Part shown: piece after piece, positions 34,095 through 41,584 of the stretch
How the letters are laid out: the number at the start of each line of letters is the position of its first letter
How positions within the stretch are numbered: position 1 is the first letter of the stretch
DNA from: Muribaculaceae bacterium
GTDB taxonomy: Bacteria > Bacteroidota > Bacteroidia > Bacteroidales > Muribaculaceae
Assembly (NCBI GenBank): GCA_017451225.1
Contig: JAFSPZ010000008.1
Location: forward strand, 1 to 63,004
DNA length: 63,004 nt
Direction of reading: 5' to 3'
Program-made: the position numbers and the translations under genes
The notes under the pieces: generated by a model
The model's database searches: none
Told to the model about the DNA's origin: nothing
The model's input: only the letters and a program-made list of their open reading frames with translations

Positions 34095-36101
34095 ATGGCA
34101 ATGACAAAAAAAGAGAAAAAAGAAGCCGACTTGAAATTTTTGAAACTGCTGTCACACAATTTTCCCGATGTGGCGACAGCGAGTACCGAGATTATCAACC
34201 TCTCGGCGATTCTTAACCTGCCCAAAGGAACTGAGCACTTCCTTGCCGACCTTCACGGAGAGTTCAAGGCGTTTCAGCATGTTTTGCGCAACGCTTCGGG
34301 AACAATCAAGCGCAAGGTGGGCGAGATTTTTAACGACACATTGAGCAACCGCGACAAGAAAGAGCTGTGCACTCTCATCTACTATCCCGAGCGCAAGCTT
34401 GAGCTGGTGAAGAACAGCATGGACGACCGTGGCGACCTCGACGATTGGTACTTCATCACAATCAATCGCCTGGTCAGGGTGTGCCGCAACGTGTCGTCGA
34501 AATATACACGCTCTAAGGTGAACAAGGCTTTGCCTAGCAGTTTCTCCTATATCATCCAGGAGCTGCTTCATGAGAATGCATCCGACCGCAACAAGCAAGC
34601 CTATGTAGATGTGGTGGTTCAGACCATTATCAGCACTGGTCGTGCCGACAACTTCATCATTACAATCTGCTACCTGATTCAACAGCTCACTATCGACAAG
34701 CTGCACATCCTGGGTGACGTCTTTGACCGTGGTCCCAGCCCCGACAAGATTATGGACGTGCTGTGCAATTATCACAACTTCGACATCCAGTGGGGTAACC
34801 ACGACATCCTGTGGATGGGTGCCGCAAGTGGCAACGACAGCTGCATTGCCAATGTGATTCGCATCGCCATGCGCTACGGCAATCAGGCAGTGCTTGAGGA
34901 CGGCTACGGCATCAACATGCTGCCACTGGCAACGTTTGCCATGGACACCTATGGCAACGACCCTTGCGAGAAATTCATTCCTAAGGGAGAAGCCAAGGAA
35001 AACAAGCTCGCTCCACTCATCGCCAAGATGCACAAGGCAATCAGCATCATCCAGTTCAAGCTCGAGGCGCAGATTATCAACCGCCGTCCCGAGTTTGAGA
35101 TGCAGGACCGCCTATTGCTCGACAAGATAGACCACGAGCGCAAGGTGATTACAATCGATGGCGTGGACTATGAGATGACTGACACCAATTTCCCTACTGT
35201 CGACCCCAAAGACCCCTACCGCCTTACTCCCGAGGAAGAGGAGATAGTAGAAAAGCTTCACAACTCGTTCACCGGTAGTGGACGCCTGCGCACTCACATG
35301 CGCTGCTTGTTCCGTTACGGCTGTGTCTATAAGGTGATTAACGGCAACTTGCTCTATCATGCCTCAATCCCGTTGAACGAGGATGGCTCGCTCAAGGATG
35401 TGACCATCCAGGGCGAGAAATATCATGGCCGCGAACTTCTCAAGAAGGTGGGCGCATTGATTCGCGATGCCTACTTCGGTTGCGACAACGAGGAGAACTA
35501 CGAGTTCGCCCACGACTATGTGTGGTACTTGTGGTGTGGCAAGGATTCTCCAGCGTTTGACAAGGACAAGATGGCGACATTTGAGCGCTACTTCATCGTC
35601 GACAAGGCCACTCACAAGGAGGTCAAGGGCCACTACTACACATTGCGCGACAATGGCGACGTGGTCGACTCGATTCTCGACGAGTTTGAGGTGAAAGGAC
35701 AGTACCGCCACATCATCAACGGCCATGTGCCTGTCAAGACCATCAAGGGAGAGAATCCGGTGAAGGCGGGCGGCAAGCTCATGGTGATTGACGGTGGATT
35801 CTCCAAGGCCTATCAGCCCGAGACCGGCATTGCTGGCTACACACTAGTTTACCACAGCCGTGGCTTCCAGCTCGTGCAGCACGAGCCGTTCACTTCGATT
35901 ACCAAGGCGGTTGAAGAAGGCCAGGACATCAAGTCGACCTATGAGATGGTGGAGATGACTAACCATCGCATGATGGTGAAAGACACCGACATAGGCGAGG
36001 AGCTTGAGGACCAAATCAACGACCTCAAGCGTCTGCTCGAGGCCTATCGCAACGGCGACATCAGCGAGCGTTCCCGCCAGCCCATCACCCTCAAGAAGTG
36101 A
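34095..36101 (+). CDS. fbp: Fructose-1,6-bisphosphatase class III
   Basis: 668 residues from the ATG at 34095 (a second ATG follows at 34101); a TTG reading from 34062 is less likely. Metallophosphatase motifs are present: HFLADLHGEFKAF near residue 55, ILGDVFDRGPSP near 211 and QWGNHDILWM near 236, plus a C-terminal HIINGHVPVK. Length fits the B. subtilis Fbp type (about 670). The enzyme removes the C1 phosphate in gluconeogenesis with Mn2+. It has its own promoter and ends near a hairpin (36132-36160). Confidence 0.95.
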   Translation: MAMTKKEKKEADLKFLKLLSHNFPDVATASTEIINLSAILNLPKGTEHFLADLHGEFKAFQHVLRNASGTIKRKVGEIFNDTLSNRDKKELCTLIYYPERKLELVKNSMDDRGDLDDWYFITINRLVRVCRNVSSKYTRSKVNKALPSSFSYIIQELLHENASDRNKQAYVDVVVQTIISTGRADNFIITICYLIQQLTIDKLHILGDVFDRGPSPDKIMDVLCNYHNFDIQWGNHDILWMGAASGNDSCIANVIRIAMRYGNQAVLEDGYGINMLPLATFAMDTYGNDPCEKFIPKGEAKENKLAPLIAKMHKAISIIQFKLEAQIINRRPEFEMQDRLLLDKIDHERKVITIDGVDYEMTDTNFPTVDPKDPYRLTPEEEEIVEKLHNSFTGSGRLRTHMRCLFRYGCVYKVINGNLLYHASIPLNEDGSLKDVTIQGEKYHGRELLKKVGALIRDAYFGCDNEENYEFAHDYVWYLWCGKDSPAFDKDKMATFERYFIVDKATHKEVKGHYYTLRDNGDVVDSILDEFEVKGQYRHIINGHVPVKTIKGENPVKAGGKLMVIDGGFSKAYQPETGIAGYTLVYHSRGFQLVQHEPFTSITKAVEEGQDIKSTYEMVEMTNHRMMVKDTDIGEELEDQINDLKRLLEAYRNGDISERSRQPITLKK

Positions 36102-36131
36102 TAAGGGCTAGAGAGCGCCTATAAAAAGAAA

Positions 36132-36160
36132 TGCAGCAACGGGGACCTCCCGCTGTTGCA
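36132..36160. terminator. Terminator between fbp and the convergent gene
   Basis: TGCAGCAACGGG (36132-36143) pairs with CCCGCTGTTGCA (36149-36160) with one mismatch and one wobble; five T residues follow on the plus strand. Confidence 0.8.
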
Positions 36161-36184
36161 TTTTTGTTTTGCTCGATTGCTTCG

Positions 36185-36838
36185 CTATTGTTCACTTGCT
36201 GCCGTTATCAGGCTCTTGCCATTGTGGTACTGTATTTCCACAATCCCCATTTCGCACAGCTTGACAATGGTGTGCTGGGCTGCGTGGAACGAGATGTGGG
36301 CCAGCCGTTCAAATCCGCTCAGTGTTATGCCACCGTGACTTTGCAAGTAGTCGAGCAGCAGTTGTTCCTTTTCGGTGAGGTTAATCACCACATCTTGGGG
36401 GGTGGGAGAGCTGTCCAGCTGCATCACCTTCACGTGAGTGCCACTGGCAAGCACGTTCTCGTCGGCAACACGATAGTAGGTGCGCCACTGGCCCTTGTCG
36501 TCGGGAGCTTTTACCGGTTTGTCGTTGGCTTCATCAATATCCACCTTGAGCACATTTTTTCCTGCCACGCGATATATCTTGAAGTGGACCTGCTGCTCAG
36601 GCTGGCAATACATCTGCGCCGCCTGTTCAATCATGTATATTTCCTCGTCGCTGCTCACTCCGGCGATGTTTCCGTTATCTTTCACCCCCACCAGCAGGCG
36701 ACCGCCGCCATTGTTGGCAAAGGCGCTGATTGAGCGTGCAATCTTGCGGGCATCCGTAATCTGATACTTGAAATCCTGATGCTCGTGCTCGCCTTGCTCG
36801 ATCAGGCTCTCGATATAGCCTTTCCTCTTGGTTTCCAT
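36185..36838 (-). CDS. AlbA_2 (Schlafen AAA_4-like) domain protein
   Basis: 217 residues from the ATG at 36838. The N-terminal half has the AlbA_2 pattern: HEHQDFKYQITDARKIAR, SISAFANNGGGRLLVGVKDN and EIYMIEQAAQMY. The last 70 residues look like a winged helix (EKEQLLLDYLQSHGG, LAHISFHAAQHTIVKLCEMG). Such proteins are often called ATP-binding or transcriptional regulators; no clear role is known. It stands alone, convergent with fbp. Confidence 0.85.
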   Translation of the reverse strand: METKRKGYIESLIEQGEHEHQDFKYQITDARKIARSISAFANNGGGRLLVGVKDNGNIAGVSSDEEIYMIEQAAQMYCQPEQQVHFKIYRVAGKNVLKVDIDEANDKPVKAPDDKGQWRTYYRVADENVLASGTHVKVMQLDSSPTPQDVVINLTEKEQLLLDYLQSHGGITLSGFERLAHISFHAAQHTIVKLCEMGIVEIQYHNGKSLITAASEQ

Positions 36839-37243
36839 TACAACCACAAAGATAGTGCTTTTTCAACAGATAATATAATGAAATGAACATATTTTTTTGA
36901 TTTAAGAAGGAAAAATGGCCTCAAGAGAACAATCTCCTGAGGCCATACTAAGTATCCGTCAGAAATATATTATGGATATTCCTATCGATATCTCAAACCA
37001 AGAACCTTTATCCACTTCAATATCAAGAACGTAAATTTAGAAAACCTCCAAATATTACTTCAAATCAAAACCATTAATACTTAATTTGAATACTGTGGAT
37101 AAAGCCAATAAAATTTCTTTTATTAAAAGGAGCACATATGTATTACATATATGCAAGAAATCGTGGCGATGTCTAGTCGCCTATTTTAAATCCCATAATA
37201 AATTTCTGTAAAGAATTAGTTAGTCTTTAAAAATCGACAAGTC
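36839..37243. other. AT-rich gap with two DnaA-box-like sequences and a hairpin
   Basis: No credible gene. TTTATCCAC lies at 37007-37015 and TGTGGATAA at 37094-37102; the latter is a perfect TTATCCACA on the minus strand, and the two form a 10-base inverted repeat (CTTTATCCAC/GTGGATAAAG). A 12-codon plus-strand frame (37138-37176) has AAGGAG six bases before its ATG and overlaps a small hairpin (GGCGA/TCGCC, 37164-37180). Most of the rest is featureless AT-rich sequence. Confidence 0.4.
36916..36945 (-). terminator. Minus-strand intrinsic terminator, far downstream of the 37244 gene
   Basis: TGGCCTCA (36916-36923) pairs with TGAGGCCA (36938-36945), extended by GAGA/TCTC past one mismatch; on the minus strand the stem is followed by ATTTTTCC. 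It ends transcripts that have crossed about 300 bases of non-coding sequence after 37244. Confidence 0.7.
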
Positions 37244-38197
37244 TTATTCACCGGACTGCTTCCCATATGAAGTTACGAACTGATAGATGTCAATAAGATC
37301 GTTAGGGATGATAATCTTCAATGAACGAAGTCGGTTGAGCTCATCAACCTTCCATTGTGAGAACTCCTTCTTATACTTAAGTTCTTCGGCACGAATCTTG
37401 CCCTGGATGTCTTGCTTGTCCAAGTTGAACTGGTGAAGCTTTGCATCTTGATCGTCATTGTATTTGTTTACAGCCTTTTCTACCGAGAATAAAATCTCGT
37501 TCAACTGCTTTTGATACTCACGCTGCTTGTCTTGCAATTCAAAGAACTTAGCCTGAATCTTCTCAATGGAAACAGAGGATGAGATGCTATAAAGCATATT
37601 GGCCGACGGAGTTTCCTTGACATAGGAAGTGCCTTTACTCTTTTCGATTATCTCCTTGGCGGCAGCATAAGCGCCATTAGGATGGATAAACTTTCCAAGA
37701 GAAGACGACATGCTCTGGAGATAGAAATAACGATTCATCTCCTTAACCGAGAAGTTGTTCTCGATATACTCCTCTTGAGTTATGTGCTCATAATCTTCGG
37801 CCTTGTATTCAGGAATTTCGTAACCAAAGTTGAGGTCATCAATGTTCTTCATGTCCTTCATCCACGACTCGAAGCTCATCGACTCAATCTCTTCCATTTG
37901 GAACTCCCTTGCCTTGATGGCCTCACGGAACCAAGCAATCAACGAGTTAAGCTTTGCCTTGTTTTCAAGCAGCTGGTTAAGGTCGTTGAATTCCTGCTCC
38001 GAGATACCCTGGCCTACAAGAAACACCTTGCCATCCTCGGCATGGAAGTCGCGCACTGTAGTTGTTTCAAAAGAGATTTTCTCAAAGATTACATAACTCT
38101 TGATGATCTCCTTTGCAATGTTGCTAAGGTAGTTAGCCGAAGTGCTTGTTACACCCTTTACATCAAAAAACTTTTTGTAGTCATGGAAATTCTTCAT
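37244..38197 (-). CDS. Unknown conserved-looking coiled-coil protein, divergent from a WYL regulator
   Basis: 317 residues from the ATG at 38197; the longer frame to 38242 would begin inside the 3' arm of the RNA structure at 38228-38324 and is rejected. No signal peptide or membrane segment. Start KNFHDYKKFFDVKGVTSTSA; residues about 215-300 are strongly charged and helical (ELQDKQREYQKQLNEILFSV, KIRAEELKYKKEFSQWK), a likely coiled coil. I do not recognise a family. A candidate structured leader or small RNA lies directly upstream and a WYL regulator is divergent, so it may belong to a regulated stress or defence response; that is inference. Confidence 0.7.
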   Translation of the reverse strand: MKNFHDYKKFFDVKGVTSTSANYLSNIAKEIIKSYVIFEKISFETTTVRDFHAEDGKVFLVGQGISEQEFNDLNQLLENKAKLNSLIAWFREAIKAREFQMEEIESMSFESWMKDMKNIDDLNFGYEIPEYKAEDYEHITQEEYIENNFSVKEMNRYFYLQSMSSSLGKFIHPNGAYAAAKEIIEKSKGTSYVKETPSANMLYSISSSVSIEKIQAKFFELQDKQREYQKQLNEILFSVEKAVNKYNDDQDAKLHQFNLDKQDIQGKIRAEELKYKKEFSQWKVDELNRLRSLKIIIPNDLIDIYQFVTSYGKQSGE

Positions 38198-38227
38198 AAT
38201 ACCTACATTTAAATAATTAAAAACTCT

Positions 38228-38324
38228 AAAAAGACAAGTCATTGATGTGCGGCGGTTCCATCATCGGCTCTACTGCTAGTGCAGTACCCGGGAGATACCG
38301 ACTTTCTCCTCCTAATGACTTGTC
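38228..38324 (-). ncRNA. Candidate structured RNA or terminator-type leader
   Basis: On the minus strand an 11-base arm (38314-38324, GACAAGUCAUU) pairs perfectly with AAUGACUUGUC (38243-38233), directly followed by five U residues (38232-38228). Inside, GUCGGU (38302-38297) can pair with GCCGAU (38268-38263) and encloses a 6-pair hairpin UACUGC-acua-GCAGUA (38286-38271). A -7-like box (38329-38336) would start transcription at or near the first arm. The product is thus about 95 bases with both ends paired and a terminator tail. It is either an independent small RNA or a leader that stops transcription before the 37244 gene. No known class recognised. Confidence 0.5.
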
Positions 38325-38328
38325 GCTG

Positions 38329-38336
38329 CAAAGTAA
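38329..38336 (-). promoter_or_regulatory. Weak -7-like box upstream of the structured RNA
   Basis: Minus-strand TTACTTTG differs at one position from TAnnTTTG. A start 5-8 bases downstream falls at the 5' arm of the structured RNA. No good -33 box. Confidence 0.35.
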
Positions 38337-38443
38337 GATAGGCAGTGCGCAATCTTTTTGCGTAGTGAAGAAAAAAAATGAAAAAAAGTGCGATTTTTTT
38401 GTGTTTTTTGCCTTCTGCGCAAATAGGTTGCGTAGTTTTTTTA

Positions 38444-38451
38444 TAACTTTG
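38444..38451 (+). promoter_or_regulatory. -7 box of the WYL regulator gene
   Basis: TAACTTTG, 27 bases before the ATG at 38479. It rules out an in-frame ATG at 38242 as the start. Confidence 0.6.
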
Positions 38452-38478
38452 TGCCAACAACTTAACACATTCGTAATC

Positions 38479-39504
38479 ATGCCAGCCAATAAGAATGCGT
38501 TGATTCGCTACAAGACAATAGACAATTGCTTGCGGAACCATTACCGCAAGTGGACGCTCGACGACTTGGTTGACGCCTGCAGCGATGCCCTCTATGAGAT
38601 GGAGGGGATAACTAAAGGGGTGTCGGTGCGAACTGTGCAGGCCGACATCCAGATGATGCGCAGCGATAAACTGGGTTACAATGCACCCATTGAGGTGTAT
38701 GACCACAAGTATTACCGCTACGCCGACCGCGACTACTCAATCTACAATATGCCTCTCTCGGCAACCGACTACGAGGCGCTGCAAGAGGCAGTCGACATGC
38801 TGCGACAGCTTGAGGAGTTTGACCAGTTCAGCGAGATGGCCGATGTGGTGAGCCGCCTTCAGGACAAACTCGCCATCACGCGCAACGGTCGCAAACCCAT
38901 TGTCCATTTCGACAATGTGCCCGACCTCAAGGGCCTGAAGCTACTCAATCCGCTTTATAACTATATTGCACACCGACAAACGTTGCTCATTGAGTACCAA
39001 TCGTTCAATGCACGCCGCTCACAGGAGTTTGTCTTATTCCCATATTTGTTAAAAGAATTCCGTAACCGCTGGTTCCTCTTTGGCAGTCGCGCCAAGGACA
39101 TGGTGCTTTACAACCTTGCCCTCGACCGAATTATCAGTGTGGAGCCTGCTAATGATGTTCCTTATCAAGACAACCCGGATTTCGACACTGAGCATTTCTT
39201 TGACGACGTGATAGGGGTGAGTAAGAACATCAATAACAAACCACGGCTTGTTAAGTTCTGGACCGATCGTGAACAGAGCAAATATGTAATGACAAAACCC
39301 TTGCACCCCTCGCAGCAGTTGCTGGAACGCAACACCGAGGATGGCAGCTGCATCTTCCAGATTGAGGTGGTGCTAAACTTCGAACTTTATTCGGTGCTGA
39401 TGAGCTACGGGCCTGGGCTGAAGGTGTTGTCGCCACCTAATGTTGTTCGTTACATGGCCGACAAACTGCGTTGTGCAGCGCAAGCCTATGGTGGTGATGA
39501 TTAG
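38479..39504 (+). CDS. WYL-domain transcriptional regulator
   Basis: 341 residues from the ATG at 38479. N-terminal winged-helix region (LIRYKTIDNCLRNHYRKWT, GVSVRTVQADIQMMRSD), then a WYL domain: YIAHRQTLLIEYQSFNARR near residue 160, FVLFPYLLKEFRNRWFLFG and VYSI-like ligand residues, and a C-terminal WCX part (VVLNFELYSVLMSYGPGLKVL). WYL regulators sense nucleotides or DNA-damage signals and often govern repair or defence genes. It is divergent from the unknown gene at 37244-38197, its likely target. Confidence 0.9.
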   Translation: MPANKNALIRYKTIDNCLRNHYRKWTLDDLVDACSDALYEMEGITKGVSVRTVQADIQMMRSDKLGYNAPIEVYDHKYYRYADRDYSIYNMPLSATDYEALQEAVDMLRQLEEFDQFSEMADVVSRLQDKLAITRNGRKPIVHFDNVPDLKGLKLLNPLYNYIAHRQTLLIEYQSFNARRSQEFVLFPYLLKEFRNRWFLFGSRAKDMVLYNLALDRIISVEPANDVPYQDNPDFDTEHFFDDVIGVSKNINNKPRLVKFWTDREQSKYVMTKPLHPSQQLLERNTEDGSCIFQIEVVLNFELYSVLMSYGPGLKVLSPPNVVRYMADKLRCAAQAYGGDD

Positions 39505-39538
39505 GCTAGAGAGTGGAAAAGCCTGGCAAATAAAACAA

Positions 39539-39570
39539 TTAGGGCAGAAGTCTTGCGACCTCTGCCCTAA
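39539..39570 (-). terminator. Terminator of tRNA-Asn
   Basis: TTAGGGCAGA (39539-39548) and TCTGCCCTAA (39561-39570) pair perfectly, with GTC/GAC inside past a mismatch. On the minus strand TTGTTTTATTTG follows. It also borders the end of the WYL gene. Confidence 0.85.
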
Positions 39571-39572
39571 TG

Positions 39573-39646
39573 CGCTTCAAGATGGACTTGAACCAACGAC
39601 CCCCTGATTAACAGTCAGGTGCTCTAACCAACTGAGCTATTGAAGC
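39573..39646 (-). tRNA. tRNA-Asn (anticodon GTT)
   Basis: 74 bases. Acceptor arms GCTTCAA and TTGAAGC, discriminator G; D-arm TAGCTCAGTTGGTTAGAGCA; anticodon loop CTGTTAA giving GTT; T-arm GTTCAAGTC. No CCA is encoded. Promoter at 39690-39720 and terminator at 39539-39570. Confidence 0.95.
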
Positions 39647-39689
39647 AATGTTTTTCAGTGTCATTCCCGACTTTTCGGGAATTGCGGTG

Positions 39690-39720
39690 CAAAATTACAC
39701 TCAAATTTTGAATTGTGCAA
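39690..39720 (-). promoter_or_regulatory. Promoter of tRNA-Asn
   Basis: Minus-strand TTG (39720-39718), 20 bases, TAATTTTG (39697-39690). A 7-pair hairpin TTCCCGA/TCGGGAA (39664-39681) lies in the precursor's 5' leader. Confidence 0.65.
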
Positions 39721-39848
39721 CACTTTTAGCCAAAATATTTAAAAAAAACGTCGTTTAAGTGTTTTTTAAGTACTTTTACCACTTCTATTTCAAGTATAAG
39801 TATTACTTTAGCGGTTCGAAATAAAAAATCAAATTTACTCTAATCAAT

Positions 39849-41582
39849 ATGAATAAAAAAATCATCACAATATTTGCCTTTATCGGTTTGTCATTGTTGT
39901 GCACTTCTGTATCTTATGGACAACAAACAGGCAGCAGTGCCAGTGTAGATACTCGCATCACAAGGAATCTTGACATCTTCAACAGCTTGTTTAAAGAGTT
40001 GAACTTGTTCTATGTCGATTCGCTCGATGTAGACAAAACGATGGAGACCGCTATCAACTTCATGCTTGATGATATAGACCCTTATACCGAGTACATACCA
40101 GCATCGAGCCGCGAAGATTTCATGGTAATCTCAACAGGCGAATATGGCGGCATAGGGTCATATATCTATGAACGCAATGGAAATGTCTACATCAGCGAGC
40201 CTTATGAAAGCAGTCCGGCGGCAAAGGTCGGGCTCAAGCCTGGCGACCGCATTGTGAAGATTGACGGGGTGAACGTGGAAGGATGGAGCAGCGACAAGGT
40301 GAGCGAGCGACTCAAGGGGCAGGCGAGCACCACTCTGGAACTTGTTATATCGCGCAAGCTTGACGGCCCCGACAGCATCAAGACCTTTAACGTTGTGCGC
40401 GAAAAGATTAAAGTCGACCCGGTGAGCTATTACGGTGTGACTCATGGCAACATTGGTTACATCGCACTTGAAACCTTTAACGAGCACTCGGCAGCAAACG
40501 TAAAGCACGCCCTGCTGCAACTGAAGGCAAATCCTGCAGTGAAAAACATCGTTCTTGACTTGAGGGGCAATGGCGGCGGCCTGCTCGAGAGCTCGATTCA
40601 GATAGTGGGCCTTTTCGTTCCCAAGGGCACTCAAGTGCTTCAAACACGTGGAAAGACTAAACAACAAGAGCGAACCTATAAAACTACCGATGAACCTGTC
40701 GACACCCAAATTCCTCTTGCCGTGCTGGTTGATGGAGGGTCGGCATCGGCAGCCGAGATTACCGCTGGCGCCCTTCAGGACCTGGACCGTGCTGTGGTGA
40801 TAGGAACCAGGTCGTTTGGCAAAGGCTTGGTTCAGGCCACCCGTCCGTTGCCTTATGACGCACTGCTCAAAGTCACTGTGTCGAAATACTACATTCCCAG
40901 CGGTCGCTTGATTCAGGAAATCGACTACTCCAACAAGGACGAGGATGGAACGCCAAAGCACACCAGCGACAGCACCAAGCAGTATTACACAGCTCATGGC
41001 CGCGTTGTTACCGGTGGAGGTGGCATAACTCCCGACATCAAAATCCCAACCACTCAAGCCAGCCGTCTTGCCTATAACATTGTGCGCGACGGATGGGATT
41101 TTGACTATGCAGTGAAATATGCCTCGCAACATCCCACAATTCCCAGCCCCGAAGAATTTGTTATAACCGATGAGATTTTCAATGACTTCAAGTCATTTAT
41201 TGACCCCGAGAGGTTTGAGTATGACAAGGTGTGCGAGACCAGTTTTGCTTCGTTGAAGAAGACTGCCGAGGCCGAGGGCTATCTCAACGATGAGACCCGT
41301 GAGGAGTTTGACCGCTTGGAGAAAATGCTCAAGCACGACCTGTACAAGGATCTTGACACGCATCGCAGTGACATCGAGAAACTTCTTGCAAAGGAAATAA
41401 TAAAGAATTACTATTACCAGCGTGGCCAGATGATTTACGGTTTGCGCAAAGACAAGGCAACCCAAAGCGCCAGCGACATGTTTAACAAGCCAGGCGAGTA
41501 TGAGAAGATATTGAATCTTCCTTACAAGCCTGCGACTTCGTCATCGACCACCCAAGGGAAGAAGAAGCAGTCGAAGAAATAG
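39849..41582 (+). CDS. C-terminal processing peptidase, S41 family
   Basis: 577 residues. Signal peptide (ITIFAFIGLSLLCTSVSYG). PDZ domain with YGGIGSYIYERNGNVYIS and SSPAAKVGLKPGDRIVKIDG near residues 97-140, then the protease core: LDLRGNGGGLLES, VDGGSASAAEITAGAL (catalytic Ser) and GTRSFGKGLVQ (catalytic Lys). The C-terminus ends in a Ser/Thr/Lys-rich tail. Periplasmic tail-specific protease; substrates unknown. mfd follows after two bases. Confidence 0.93.
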   Translation: MNKKIITIFAFIGLSLLCTSVSYGQQTGSSASVDTRITRNLDIFNSLFKELNLFYVDSLDVDKTMETAINFMLDDIDPYTEYIPASSREDFMVISTGEYGGIGSYIYERNGNVYISEPYESSPAAKVGLKPGDRIVKIDGVNVEGWSSDKVSERLKGQASTTLELVISRKLDGPDSIKTFNVVREKIKVDPVSYYGVTHGNIGYIALETFNEHSAANVKHALLQLKANPAVKNIVLDLRGNGGGLLESSIQIVGLFVPKGTQVLQTRGKTKQQERTYKTTDEPVDTQIPLAVLVDGGSASAAEITAGALQDLDRAVVIGTRSFGKGLVQATRPLPYDALLKVTVSKYYIPSGRLIQEIDYSNKDEDGTPKHTSDSTKQYYTAHGRVVTGGGGITPDIKIPTTQASRLAYNIVRDGWDFDYAVKYASQHPTIPSPEEFVITDEIFNDFKSFIDPERFEYDKVCETSFASLKKTAEAEGYLNDETREEFDRLEKMLKHDLYKDLDTHRSDIEKLLAKEIIKNYYYQRGQMIYGLRKDKATQSASDMFNKPGEYEKILNLPYKPATSSSTTQGKKKQSKK

Positions 41583-41584
41583 AT

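Noticed and set aside
34152-35033. 293-codon minus frame
   Set aside because: Antisense to fbp with its intact phosphatase motifs.
38242-38478. N-terminal extension of the WYL regulator
   Set aside because: This stretch holds the structured RNA and the promoter; the translated extension has no family sequence.
40158-41132. 324-codon minus frame
   Set aside because: Exactly antisense to the S41 peptidase gene, no family pattern; shadow of codon bias.
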